Source of the DNA: Chondromyces crocatus | GTDB taxonomy: Bacteria > Myxococcota_A > Polyangia > Polyangiales > Polyangiaceae | Direction of reading: 5' to 3' | Assembly (NCBI RefSeq): GCF_001189295.1 | Contig: NZ_CP012159.1 | Coordinates: 9,098,501-9,162,500 of the forward strand | Length of the DNA stretch: 64,000 bases | Part shown: positions 24,779 through 33,075 of the stretch, one piece after another | Layout: the number at the start of each line of letters is the position of its first letter | Position numbering within the stretch: position 1 is the first letter of the stretch | The notes under the pieces: generated by a model | The model's input: the letters and a program-made list of their open reading frames with translations, nothing else | The model's database searches: none | What the model was told of the DNA's origin: nothing | Translations under genes and position numbers: made by a program

Positions 24779-25813
24779 ATGCACGACCTCACGCGACGGA
24801 GGCTCTTGCAGCTCTCCTTGACGATCCCCGCGGGCGTCGCCATCGGTGGCTGTCTGCGCGACAAGGCCGAAGCCCAGGCGGGGCGCGAGACCAGCAAGCC
24901 AGCTGGCCCGTCCACCGGGGCCTCGGCCGAGCCCTCGGGTCCCACCGAGTCCCCTGCCCCGCAGGCTCGACCCTCAGCCCAGGAAGGCGCCACGATGAAC
25001 ACCCGCCCCATCCCGAAGAGTGGTGAAGCGCTCCCCGTCATCGGCCTCGGCACCTGGCAGACGTTCGACATCGCCAGCACGGGCGACGAGCGCGGCCCGG
25101 TGCGCGAGGTGGTCCAGCGCCTCCTCGCCGCGGGCGGTCGGGTGATCGACTCGTCGCCCATGTACGGTCGCGCCGAGACGGTGACCGGGGACGTGCTCGC
25201 CGACCTCGGCGCCATCGGAAAGCCCTTCCTTGCGACCAAGGTCTGGACCCGCGGCGGACCCGAGGGCATCGCGCAGATGGAGCGCTCTTTTCAGCGCATG
25301 CGTACCCAGCGCATGGACCTGCTCCAGATCCACAACCTGCTCGACTGGAAGACCCATTTGCCGACGCTCCGCGCGTGGAAGGAGGCTGGTCGGATCCGCT
25401 ACATCGGCATCACGCACTACGCCCACAGCGCGTTCGAGGAGATGGAGCAGATCCTTCGGACCGAGGCGCTCGACTTCGTGCAGCTCCCCTACAACCTCGA
25501 GGATCGAGAGGTCGAGAAGCGGCTCCTTCCAGCGGCCCGTGACGCCGGCACGGCCGTGCTGGTGATGCGCCCCTTCGCCGAAGGAAGCTTGTTTCAGAGG
25601 GTTCGCGGCAAGGCGCTGCCCGCGTGGGCCGCGGACTTCGACTGCACGAGCTGGGCGCAGTTCTTTCTCAAGTTCATCCTCGGGCACCCGGCGGTGACCT
25701 GCCCGATCCCGGCCACCGCCAAGCCAGACCATGTGGCCGACAACCTGAAGGCGGGTCTGGGGCGTCTTCCGGACGAGAACACGCGCCGCAAGATGATCGC
25801 ACTCCTCGGTTGA
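24779..25813 (+). CDS. Aldo/keto reductase with Tat/lipoprotein leader
   Basis: A 344-aa protein. Residues 1-25 are a twin-arginine-type leader (TRRRLLQL) ending in a lipobox with Cys25 (IGGC), followed by a Pro/Ser/Ala/Glu linker to about residue 72. The AKR domain starts at the family's usual Met (M73, nt 24995). The catalytic tetrad is visible: Asp and Tyr in RVIDSSPMYGRAE, Lys in FLATKVW, His in LLQIHN. The NADP-binding end includes CPIPATAKPDHVADN. Export of a folded, cofactor-bound enzyme through Tat is plausible. A second AKR of the same design lies at 40153, and an AKR relic at 29761. Confidence 0.9.
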   Translation: MHDLTRRRLLQLSLTIPAGVAIGGCLRDKAEAQAGRETSKPAGPSTGASAEPSGPTESPAPQARPSAQEGATMNTRPIPKSGEALPVIGLGTWQTFDIASTGDERGPVREVVQRLLAAGGRVIDSSPMYGRAETVTGDVLADLGAIGKPFLATKVWTRGGPEGIAQMERSFQRMRTQRMDLLQIHNLLDWKTHLPTLRAWKEAGRIRYIGITHYAHSAFEEMEQILRTEALDFVQLPYNLEDREVEKRLLPAARDAGTAVLVMRPFAEGSLFQRVRGKALPAWAADFDCTSWAQFFLKFILGHPAVTCPIPATAKPDHVADNLKAGLGRLPDENTRRKMIALLG

Positions 25814-25892
25814 ACGGCCAGGCGAAGCGGGGCCGGCAAGGACGTCGGGGGCTTCGAGGAGACCTGACACCGGCCTGCGACGACCAGGAGCG

Positions 25893-26066
25893 TCAGGACG
25901 CCGGCGTCACGCGCGTGAACATCTCGGTGAGGTCCGCATTCACGCGAACAGGGATGAACCGGCCCTCCTGCGGCGAGACCATGAGCCCCATCATGTCGGC
26001 AAAGAAGCGCGCAGAGACGCCTCTGTCTCGCGCAGGAACGATGAAGTGGTTCAGCACGATGGTCAC
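25893..26066 (-). pseudogene. VOC/glyoxalase N-terminal fragment
   Basis: From a GTG at 26066 the frame reads VTIVLNHFIVPARDRGVSAR followed by FFADMMGL and FIPVRVNADLT, the standard first half of a VOC-family protein. It stops after 57 residues, about half the domain. The second beta-alpha-beta unit is missing. Probably a truncated relic; dimeric half-domains are possible but unlikely. Converges with the AKR gene. Confidence 0.55.
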
Positions 26067-26166
26067 GTCGGCGCGCCTCGTCGTGAACGATCCCGAGTCG
26101 CTCCTCGGAGCGGCTCGTCGCCAGGGTTGCACGCCGTCGGCTCGGGTGGGTGCCACGTCCTCGTGA

Positions 26167-26231
26167 CCCAATCATCAACCAGATGGTTGACAGTCGGTCC
26201 TCGGCTCCCCAATCATCAACCAGATGGTTGA
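26167..26231 (+). promoter_or_regulatory. Duplicated ArsR-type operator overlapping the promoter and start codon
   Basis: A 24-bp perfect direct repeat, ending TCAACCAGATGGTTGA, occurs at 26167-26190 and 26208-26231, 41 bp apart. Each contains the inverted repeat TCAACCA-GA-TGGTTGA. The first copy runs into a -35 TTGACA (26187-26192). The second covers a weak -10 (about 26210-26215) and the ArsR ATG at 26224 itself. The layout implies strong autorepression and a leaderless message. Confidence 0.7.
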
Positions 26232-26568
26232 GCAACAAGCTGCTTCCCTCGACCGCGTGTTCCACGCGCTCGCCGACCCGACGCGTCGCGCCATGCTCAG
26301 CAGTCTGGCGCTCCGTGAACAGACGGTCGGCGAGCTGGCGGCGCCGTTCCAGATCTCGCTGGCTGCCTCCTCCAAGCACGTGAAGGTGCTGGAAAGCGCT
26401 GGCCTGGTCCGGCGCACGGTGCAGGGCAGGACGCATGTCTGCCAGCTCGAAGCCAGGCCGCTCGGGGCGGCGCATGGCTGGCTGCAGTCCTACGAGCAGT
26501 TCTGGAGCACGCGGCTCGACCGCCTCGAAGCCTTGTTCGCCGCTTCTTCGAAGGAGCCCGCAGGATGA
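26224..26568 (+). CDS. ArsR family transcriptional regulator
   Basis: A 114-aa winged-helix repressor opening MVEQQAASLDRVFHALADPT, the typical start of this subgroup. The recognition helix is QISLAASSKHVKVLESAGLV. No CxCxxC metal site is present, so it is not an arsenic sensor but belongs to the ArsR proteins paired with AHSA1/SRPBCC genes. Its stop overlaps the SRPBCC start by ATGA. Its own ATG lies inside the second operator copy at 26208-26231. Confidence 0.95.
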   Translation: MVEQQAASLDRVFHALADPTRRAMLSSLALREQTVGELAAPFQISLAASSKHVKVLESAGLVRRTVQGRTHVCQLEARPLGAAHGWLQSYEQFWSTRLDRLEALFAASSKEPAG

Positions 26569-26999
26569 AGAAGCCCGAGCATCTGTTCGCGATGGTCCGC
26601 ACGATCGATGCCTCGCCGGAGGCGGTCTACGCCGCCTGGACCCAGCCGGAGATCATGCGCCGCTGGTTTGCCACCGTCGTCGAGGCCGACGTACGGGTCG
26701 GCGGGCGCTACCGCATCGAGAACCACGAAACCGATGGCACGGTGAACGTTCATGCCGGCGAGTACCTCGTCCTCGAACCCGGGCGTCGCATCGTCATGAC
26801 GTTCCAGCATGTCGGGGCAACGCCGAACACCGACTATTTCGACGAGTTCGTGAGCGTCACGCTGCGCCCACTGCCTTCGGGAATGACCGAACTCACCCTG
26901 GAGAACGGGTGGGATGGCCTCGGCCCCGGCGACGATGGCCTCGAGGCGTTGAAGCAAGGGTGGGGTGAGTGGCTGGACCTGCTCGCCGCCGTGCTCTAA
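26565..26999 (+). CDS. SRPBCC/AHSA1 domain protein
   Basis: A 144-aa START-like protein. VRTIDASPEAVYAAWTQPEI at the N-terminus, then RWFATVVEADVRVGGRYRIE and the C-terminal helix EALKQGWGEWLDLLAAVL, define the activator-of-Hsp90-like (AHSA1) SRPBCC group. These form a hydrophobic ligand cavity; in ArsR-coupled pairs the ligand is unknown. Translationally coupled to arsR by a 4-nt overlap. Confidence 0.93.
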   Translation: MKKPEHLFAMVRTIDASPEAVYAAWTQPEIMRRWFATVVEADVRVGGRYRIENHETDGTVNVHAGEYLVLEPGRRIVMTFQHVGATPNTDYFDEFVSVTLRPLPSGMTELTLENGWDGLGPGDDGLEALKQGWGEWLDLLAAVL

Positions 27000-27057
27000 G
27001 CCCTCTCGTGGCGCACCGCTTGCAGCAGTTGCAGCAGACGTCACGAGGGATGACCCG

Positions 27058-27906
27058 ATGACCCTGCTCACGACCCCCACGGCTCCGACCCCCCCGCGGC
27101 GCGTTCACCTGACAGGGGTGCCGGAGACCATGCTCTGGACGCTGCACAACCGCGCCTCGGAGGCGAAACGCCCCGATCGCGTCCTCGACGACCCGCACGC
27201 CGTCCGGATCGCCGAAGCCATCGCGTACGACTACGAGCGTTCGTTCGGTCCACCCGAGATCTTTCACGCCATCCGCGCCAAGCTCTTCGATGACGTCGTG
27301 CGCACCTGGATGTGCGCTCACCGTGGCGGCACCGTCGTCAATCTGGGGGACGGCCTCGAGACCCAGGCATTTCGTCTGGACGATGGGCAGGTGCGCTGGG
27401 TCTCCGTCGACCTTCCGCAGGCCATCGCCCTCCGCGAGCGCTTCATCCAGCCGAGTTCGAGGCGTCGTCACGTGGCCGCGAGCGCACTCGATACTTCCTG
27501 GATGAACGAGGTCGAGGCTTCACAGGGTGTCTTCGTGACCGCCCAAGGCCTGCTCATGTACTTCGAGGAGGAGCAGGTCCGCGCCCTCCTCGTCGCCATC
27601 ATCGAGCGCTTTCCTGGCGTCGAGCTGATGTTCGACGCCATCCCCCCCTGGCTCTCGCGCAAGACGCGCTCGGCCGCAGGATGGCAGAAGACGAAACACT
27701 ACCGAACGCCTCCCATGCCCTGGGGCATCCAGCCCGAGGCGATCGAGGCGACCCTGTGTCGCTGGAGCCCTCGGGTCACCTCGGTCGAGCTCGTCCCGCT
27801 CCCCACCTTTCGAGGGGTCGCTGGGCACATCCTCCCCCTGGTGTCACGCCTGCCACTCGTGCGGAACGCGATCCCGACCGCCGTTCACGTGAAGACCGCG
27901 CGCTGA
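27058..27906 (+). CDS. LCM/Tcmp-type class I methyltransferase
   Basis: A 282-aa protein, RBS CGAGGGA 8 nt upstream of ATG. It has the leucine-carboxyl-methyltransferase-like pattern: ETMLWTLHNRASEAKRPDRV and DDPHAV near the N-terminus, the SAM-binding GGTVVNLGDGLETQAFRLD with the acid VDLPQAI at the second strand, and VTAQGLLMYFEEEQVRALL. Members methylate carboxylates or hydroxyls in polyketide-like pathways. It is 58 nt downstream of the SRPBCC gene and may be in the same transcript. Confidence 0.9.
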   Translation: MTLLTTPTAPTPPRRVHLTGVPETMLWTLHNRASEAKRPDRVLDDPHAVRIAEAIAYDYERSFGPPEIFHAIRAKLFDDVVRTWMCAHRGGTVVNLGDGLETQAFRLDDGQVRWVSVDLPQAIALRERFIQPSSRRRHVAASALDTSWMNEVEASQGVFVTAQGLLMYFEEEQVRALLVAIIERFPGVELMFDAIPPWLSRKTRSAAGWQKTKHYRTPPMPWGIQPEAIEATLCRWSPRVTSVELVPLPTFRGVAGHILPLVSRLPLVRNAIPTAVHVKTAR

Positions 27907-28024
27907 CCTGGCACGTTCCCGCTCGGCCGATACGACGCTTCCATGGGCGCGTTCCGCCGTGACGCCTCCGCAGGCCCAGGGACCCTGCACGCGACCAACG
28001 GCCAGCCCCAGCCCCCACGCCATC

Positions 28025-28768
28025 ATGACCACCCAGAAGAACCGCCCTTCCCTCGACCCTGCGCTCCTTCGCGGCGAACGCCCCACGAAGACGCTCACCG
28101 AGATCCTGGCCGTCGATACGCGGCGCCTCCTGGAGGGCGCATTCCCGGCCCTCACGCTCACGGACCGCGAGGGAGAGCAGCTCACCAGCACCTCGATCAC
28201 CGCGCGCATGACCGCAGCAGGCCAGCTCCTTCATGATCGCCTCGGTCCGGACTGCATCCCGCAGCTCCACAGACATACCGCCGACACCGTGCGCGGGTTC
28301 GCGCCCTACGTCGTCGCCGCGATCCCTGCGCTCGATCTGCGCGAACGTCTGGACCGGGTGCGCGAGAGCGCCGACGATCCGCACTTCGGGGTCCGCGAGT
28401 GGGCCTGGCTCGCCGTGCGCGCTCACGTGGCCAGCGACATCGAGGGGGCCATCGCGCACCTGGAGGCGTGGACGGCCGATCCCTCTCCGCGCATCCGTCG
28501 CTTCGCGACCGAGGCAACGCGCCCTCGTGGCGTGTGGTCGGCGAAGATCCAGAAGCTGCTCGACGCGCCTCGGCTCGGCCTGCCCTTGCTCGAAGCCCTC
28601 CGCGCCGATCCCGAGAAATATGTGCAGGACTCCGTCGCGAACTGGATCAACGATGCCGCCAAGTCTCGCCCGCAGTGGGCGCTCGACCTGTGCGATCGCT
28701 GGCGACGGGAGAGCCGTGGGAAATCCACGGAGCGCATCTGCACCCGCGCACTGCGGAGCTTGAAGTAG
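28025..28768 (+). CDS. DNA alkylation repair-like HEAT-repeat protein (AlkD type)
   Basis: A 247-aa helical-repeat protein. Repeating helices such as DDPHFGVREWAWLAVRAHVA and SPRIRRFATEATRPRGVW, with a conserved DSVANWINDAAKSRPQWAL near the C-terminus, match the AlkD/DNA-alkylation-repair family, where the HEAT solenoid wraps DNA carrying positively charged adducts. The segment RRFATEATRPRGVW is a conserved motif of the group. The ATG at 28025 removes an unsupported 22-residue extension. Ends 24 nt from the convergent GGDEF gene. Confidence 0.85.
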   Translation: MTTQKNRPSLDPALLRGERPTKTLTEILAVDTRRLLEGAFPALTLTDREGEQLTSTSITARMTAAGQLLHDRLGPDCIPQLHRHTADTVRGFAPYVVAAIPALDLRERLDRVRESADDPHFGVREWAWLAVRAHVASDIEGAIAHLEAWTADPSPRIRRFATEATRPRGVWSAKIQKLLDAPRLGLPLLEALRADPEKYVQDSVANWINDAAKSRPQWALDLCDRWRRESRGKSTERICTRALRSLK

Positions 28769-28792
28769 CAAGGCACCGGCGTCGGCTGGAGG

Positions 28793-29632
28793 TCAGCGCT
28801 TGCTGCACTTGCTGGCGTGGAGGTCATGGTCTGCCAGCCGGATGAGATCTTCCGCCGAGTGGGTGTCCTCGCACGCCTGGGCAGCGCCCGCCGAGGTGGT
28901 CAACGAGAGAGAGTGTGCGTCGACGCGGAAGGTGTGCGCTGCGATCGCGACACGGATCTGCTCCGCCAGCAGCGCGGCGCCCGCAAGATCCGTTTCCGGA
29001 AGCATCAATGCGAACTCGTCACCACCGTACCGCGCCAGGACGTCACCCGGACGCACGTGGTTGCGCAGGAGCAGAACGAGGTCTCGTATCACCTGATCTC
29101 CCGCCAGGTGACCATACGTGTCGTTGAGGTTCTTGAAGCGGTCGAGATCGAACAGCACCAGCGCGAGGGGTCGTCCGGTACTCCGGGCGCGCTGCAGCTC
29201 GTCGCCGAGCCGCTCGCGAAGGTAACGACGGTTGTACGCCTTCGTCAGACCGTCGAATTCCAGGTCGCAGGATCTCGGCTCGACGATGCCTCGGGAGACG
29301 TCGTCGGAACGCGTGAGCTTCAAGATCGTACCGCCGACACCAACCTTGTCACCCCGCTGCAGCAGCGCGCTCTGCACCCGCTCCCCGTTCACATAGGTGC
29401 CGCTGGTGCTGTCGGTGTCGACTACCCACCAGCCATCTTCTCGGTGCTCGAACCGAGCGTGGTGCCGTGAGACGGTGTCGCTGCCGATCACGATGGTGTT
29501 TTCAGCATGCCTCCCGATCGTCATCACGCCGGCAGAAGGCATCAGGGGGTAGCTCCTGCCCAGGAGCTTCGCATCCTGCGAATGGACGAGAAGGAGGAGG
29601 TCTGGAGCCATCGAGTCCTGAGAGATGCTCAT
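28793..29632 (-). CDS. FHA-GGDEF diguanylate cyclase
   Basis: A 279-aa protein. Residues about 20-105 form a forkhead-associated phosphopeptide-binding domain (VMTIGRHAENTIVIGSDTVS, RHHARFEH, TSGTYVNGERV). Residues about 120-275 form a GGDEF domain with intact active site YGGDEF, FDLDRFKNLND and the GHLAGDQVI segment, so it is probably catalytically active and makes c-di-GMP. The I-site RxxD just before the active site is not evident. No membrane segment. FHA-GGDEF fusions are common in myxobacteria and tie Ser/Thr kinase signalling to c-di-GMP. An alternative start is ATG 29614. Confidence 0.93.
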   Translation of the reverse strand: MSISQDSMAPDLLLLVHSQDAKLLGRSYPLMPSAGVMTIGRHAENTIVIGSDTVSRHHARFEHREDGWWVVDTDSTSGTYVNGERVQSALLQRGDKVGVGGTILKLTRSDDVSRGIVEPRSCDLEFDGLTKAYNRRYLRERLGDELQRARSTGRPLALVLFDLDRFKNLNDTYGHLAGDQVIRDLVLLLRNHVRPGDVLARYGGDEFALMLPETDLAGAALLAEQIRVAIAAHTFRVDAHSLSLTTSAGAAQACEDTHSAEDLIRLADHDLHASKCSKR

Positions 29633-29760
29633 CCGAGGTGGCCGGTGGTGCTGGGTTGAGAGGGAACCGAGAGGCCCATCCTGCCTCCCGACAAGGAAGC
29701 GTACCTTGCCCGAGACCGCCCGAGCGTGTCCTCCGCCTCTTGGCGCGACTCCCTGGCGTG

Positions 29761-30150
29761 CGGAACATCGCCTACGACGCGAAGCGCCGGATCGTCACCG
29801 AGGCCTGGAGCCCGCTCGGACGGGGTGACACGCTCCGAAACGAGACCGTCGTGGCCCTCGCAGCGAAGCACGGCAAGACGCCCGCACAGTTCATCCTGCG
29901 CTGGCACCTCGATCTGGGTGTCGTGGCCATCCCGAAATCACAGGACCCGGCCCGCATCTGCGACAACCTCGACCTCTTCGACTTCGCGCTGGATGCGGGC
30001 GATCATGCACAGCTCGCGACGCTGGATCGAGGCCACCGTCTCGGGGAACACCCGACCCACTGTACCGAGGAACAGAGCGCTCCCATCCAGAGGCGATGCG
30101 TCGAATTCGAAAGCAAGGCCCGGAGTGCTACCTCTCCTGTCGAGCGTTAG
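29761..30150 (+). pseudogene. Aldo/keto reductase C-terminal fragment
   Basis: The translation from about 29761 matches only the second half of an AKR: RIVTEAWSPLGRG, QFILRWHLDLGVVAIPKSQ (NADP-binding) and NLDLFDFALDAGDHAQLATL. The N-terminal barrel with the Asp/Tyr/Lys catalytic residues is absent, and upstream codons do not resemble an AKR. A relic of a gene truncated at its 5' end, lying between the GGDEF gene and ada. Confidence 0.75.
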
Positions 30151-30164
30151 CTTCGACCCGTGAC
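30138..30164 (+). promoter_or_regulatory. Weak ECF42-like promoter candidate upstream of ada
   Basis: TGTCGA (30138-30143) is followed after 17 nt by TGAC (30161-30164), one mismatch from the ECF42 -10 CGAC. It lies 32 nt before the ada start. It could be chance; listed because spacing equals the three better sites. Confidence 0.25.
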
Positions 30165-30195
30165 CCGCAAGGACTGCCGGAAGGAGGCACACGCG

Positions 30196-31269
30196 ATGTC
30201 CACCCGCCTGGAGACACGAGCAGCGGCGACCCTGAGCGACCCGCGCTGGGCAGCCGTACTCTCACGGGATGCGAAGCAGGATGGCCAGTTCTTCTATTCG
30301 GTCCGGTCGACCGGGGTGTACTGCCGCCCTTCCTGCGGGGCACGGCCGGCGAGGCCCGAGAACGTCGCGTTTCATGTAACGGCAGCCGCCGCAGCGCAGG
30401 AGGGCTTTCGCCCGTGCAAGCGCTGCAAGCCGGATCGGCCTCCCCTCGCCGAGCAGCATGCGGACGTGGTGGCCGAACTTTGCCGCTTCATCCAGAGGGC
30501 GGACCACGCACCCACGCTCGATGAGCTGGCAAGCCACGCCGGCTTCAGCCCCTACCACGTGCACCGCATCTTCAAGACGGCGACCGGGTTGACGCCGAAG
30601 GCCTACGCCGTGGCCCACCGGGCCGAGCGTGTCCGGACCGAGCTGGGCCGGCGCTCCACGGTCACCGAGGCGATCTACGGTGCGGGCTATGGCTCGAACG
30701 GGCGTTTCTACGAGGACGCGCCCGAGGTGCTCGGCATGACGCCGACCGCCTACCGGACAGGGGGAGCGAACATGGAGATCCGCTTCGCCGTCGGCGAGTG
30801 CTCGCTCGGGTCGATCCTTGTGGCGTCGAGCCAGCGGGGCGTGTGCGCCATCCTGCTCGGAGACGATCCAGATGCGCTGGTCCGGGATCTCCAGGACCGA
30901 TTCCCGCGCGCGGATCTGGTGGGCGGCGATGCGGGCTTCGAGGCGCTGATCGCGAAGGTGGTCGGTTTCGTGGAAGCGCCACAGGTGGGCCTCGACCTAC
31001 CGCTCGACGTGCGAGGAACGGCGTTTCAACAGCGGGTCTGGCAAGCGCTGCGCGAGATCCCTGCCGGCGCGACGGCGTCCTATGCGGCGATCGCGGCACG
31101 GATCGGGGCACCGAAGTCGGTCCGCGCGGTGGCCCAGGCGTGCGCCGCGAACACGCTGGCCGTGGCGATCCCCTGTCATCGCGTGGTCCGCAGCGATCAC
31201 ACGTTGTCGGGCTATCGCTGGGGCGTCGAGCGCAAGCGGCTCCTGCTCGATCGGGAGGCGCGCCCGTGA
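30196..31269 (+). CDS. ada: Bifunctional Ada: methylphosphotriester/O6-methylguanine-DNA methyltransferase and regulator
   Basis: A 357-aa protein, AAGGAGG 8 nt before the ATG. The N-terminal Ada zinc domain has Cys43, Cys47 (GVYCRPSCGARP) and the CKRC pair (Cys74, Cys77) that accept methyl from phosphotriesters. The AraC-type HTH pair follows (TLDELASHAGFSPYHVHRIF, then VTEAIYGAGYGSNGRFYE). The C-terminal methyltransferase domain has the active-site AIPCHRVV and the SYAAIAARIG recognition region. All three domains look intact, so the adaptive response to alkylation is likely functional. The next gene starts within the stop codon. Confidence 0.97.
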   Translation: MSTRLETRAAATLSDPRWAAVLSRDAKQDGQFFYSVRSTGVYCRPSCGARPARPENVAFHVTAAAAAQEGFRPCKRCKPDRPPLAEQHADVVAELCRFIQRADHAPTLDELASHAGFSPYHVHRIFKTATGLTPKAYAVAHRAERVRTELGRRSTVTEAIYGAGYGSNGRFYEDAPEVLGMTPTAYRTGGANMEIRFAVGECSLGSILVASSQRGVCAILLGDDPDALVRDLQDRFPRADLVGGDAGFEALIAKVVGFVEAPQVGLDLPLDVRGTAFQQRVWQALREIPAGATASYAAIAARIGAPKSVRAVAQACAANTLAVAIPCHRVVRSDHTLSGYRWGVERKRLLLDREARP

Positions 31270-31973
31270 GCCTGCGGGAGGACGTGGCCGCCATCGACTG
31301 GGCGCGTGTCACCAGCGAACTCGACGCGCGGGGCAGCTCGACACTCCCGCGGTTGCTGACGTCGGAGGTCTGTCGGGAGCTTGCCACGCTCTACGACACC
31401 GAGGGCCTCTTCAGGAGCCGCGTGGTGATGTCGCGCCACGGCTTCGGACGAGGGGAATACAAGTATTTCGACTACCCGCTCCCGGCCCCCGTGGCCGAGC
31501 TACGGACAGCGCTCTACCCGCACCTCGTGCCCGTCGCCGACCGCTGGAACGAGGCGATGGGCATCGAGGTGCGCTACCCGGCGGATCATTCGGCATTCGT
31601 CGAGCGCTGCCACGCCGCGGGCCAGGTACGCCCGACCCCGCTCCTGCTGCGCTACGGAGCGGACGACTACAACTGCCTGCACCAGGACCTCTACGGAGAG
31701 CACGTGTTTCCGCTCCAGGTGGCCATCCTGCTGTCCGAGCCGGAGCGAGATTTCTCCGGGGGCGAGTTCGTGCTGACCGAGCAGCGCCCCCGCATGCAGT
31801 CACGGCCGGAGGTGGTGCCCTTGCGGCAAGGGGATGCCGTCGTCTTCGCCGTCCATCACCGCCCGGTGCAGGGAACGCGCGGCATGTACCGCGTTCAGCT
31901 CAGGCACGGGGTCAGCCGGGTGCGCTCGGGAAACCGGCACACACTCGGGGTCATCTTTCACGACGCGACCTGA
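31266..31973 (+). CDS. 2OG-Fe(II) oxygenase coupled to ada
   Basis: A 235-aa protein starting at a GTG that overlaps the ada stop (GTGA). The double-stranded beta-helix shows the Fe(II) ligands in LHQDLYGEHVFPLQ (HxD) and a distal His in QGDAVVFAVHHRPVQGTRG; the Arg for 2-oxoglutarate is in the VQLRHGVSRVR strand. This is the group of uncharacterised 2OG oxygenases often encoded with ada; they may perform AlkB-like oxidative demethylation. Translational coupling to ada strongly implies a role in alkylation damage. Confidence 0.9.
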   Translation: MSLREDVAAIDWARVTSELDARGSSTLPRLLTSEVCRELATLYDTEGLFRSRVVMSRHGFGRGEYKYFDYPLPAPVAELRTALYPHLVPVADRWNEAMGIEVRYPADHSAFVERCHAAGQVRPTPLLLRYGADDYNCLHQDLYGEHVFPLQVAILLSEPERDFSGGEFVLTEQRPRMQSRPEVVPLRQGDAVVFAVHHRPVQGTRGMYRVQLRHGVSRVRSGNRHTLGVIFHDAT

Positions 31974-32151
31974 CCGGTTCTCGACCCGACCAGAACGGTG
32001 GTCTGCCCACCGGAGGGCTGGCTGAGTTTCCGGTCCCCCTCCCCTCCCGGACGCGCCTCGCTCCCGGATCGACCCCACGGCACGCTCGGTCCACCACCAA
32101 CATCTGTGATTTCGAGCGCCTGGGCTCTTTCTCGAAAAAAGTCGTCCTGCG

Positions 32152-32178
32152 TGTCGATCCCGGGACCCATCGTTCGTC
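32152..32178 (+). promoter_or_regulatory. ECF42-type promoter (TGTCGA-N17-CGTC)
   Basis: TGTCGA (32152-32157) followed by exactly 17 nt and CGTC (32175-32178), 69 nt upstream of the tandem-YCII gene at 32247. It fits the known ECF42 promoter consensus in both boxes. The preceding 270-nt gap after the 2OG gene holds an imperfect ACCGGTTCT/AGAACGGT hairpin near 31973 and no gene. Confidence 0.65.
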
Positions 32179-32246
32179 GTGAGGGTAGAGCCACGGAAAG
32201 ACGGGCGGCGAAGCGCTGCTCCAGCCTGGGCCAACGGAGAAACACG

Positions 32247-32996
32247 ATGCGGGTCATGGTCATGCACAAGATCGACAGAAGCAGCGAAGAGGGCCTCCCC
32301 CCCTCCCCCGAGATGATGGCCCGGATGGGCGCGCTGATGGGCGAGATGACGACGTCCGGGGTGCTGCTCGCAGGCGAAGGGCTCAGGCCGAGCGCGGAGC
32401 GCGTACGCCTTCGATTCTCGGGCGGTCAGCGGACGGTGATGCAGGGACCTCTCCCCGGAACGAACGAGCTGATCGCAGGCTTCGCGTTGATCCGGGTGAA
32501 GTCGATGGAGGAAGCGATCGGCTGGGCGTCGCGCTTCGCGGATCTGGTCGGCGACATGGAGATCGACGTCGGACCCATCACCGAGCCCTGGGACCTGGGC
32601 TTCTGTCCGAAGCCGGAAGGGGATGTGCCGATGCGGTTCCTGCTGACGCCCAAGGCCGACAAGAACTCCGAAGCGGGCGTTCCCCCCACGCCAGAGCTGG
32701 CGAGCAAGATGGGGAAGCTGCTCCAGGAGATGAAGGAGGCCGACATCCTCCTCGCCACCGAGCGGCTCCAGCCGAGCTCGCAGGCCGTTCGTATCCGGTT
32801 CGACGAAGGCAAGCACACGATGATGGACGGCCCGTTCACGGAGTCCAAGGAGCTGATCGCTGGCTACGCGATGCTGAACGTGACGTCGAAGCAGGAGGCG
32901 ATCGACCTGTCCCTGCGCTTCGCTGGCGTGGTCGGTGACGTGGAGATGGATGTTCGTCCGGTGGACGAGGCATCGGACATCCCTTCAGGTCCCTGA
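32247..32996 (+). CDS. Tandem DGPF/YCII-domain protein
   Basis: A 249-aa protein with GGAGA about 7 nt ahead of the ATG. It consists of two YCII domains. The first (residues about 1-105) has a diverged signature, MQGPLPGTNELIAGFALI. The second (about 128-240) has the canonical MDGPFTESKELIAGYAML. The second copy begins with MRFLLTPKADKNSEAG, like an independent protein start, suggesting fusion of two genes. Preceded by a consensus ECF42 promoter, followed 79 nt later by another DGPF gene, but no sigma gene is adjacent. Confidence 0.92.
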   Translation: MRVMVMHKIDRSSEEGLPPSPEMMARMGALMGEMTTSGVLLAGEGLRPSAERVRLRFSGGQRTVMQGPLPGTNELIAGFALIRVKSMEEAIGWASRFADLVGDMEIDVGPITEPWDLGFCPKPEGDVPMRFLLTPKADKNSEAGVPPTPELASKMGKLLQEMKEADILLATERLQPSSQAVRIRFDEGKHTMMDGPFTESKELIAGYAMLNVTSKQEAIDLSLRFAGVVGDVEMDVRPVDEASDIPSGP

Positions 32997-33075
32997 GGCC
33001 ACGCCGCCAAGGGACGTGGTCCCGGAAGCTACGTACGTCGAGAGCGAGCTACGACGATCGAGAGGAGGCACGACG

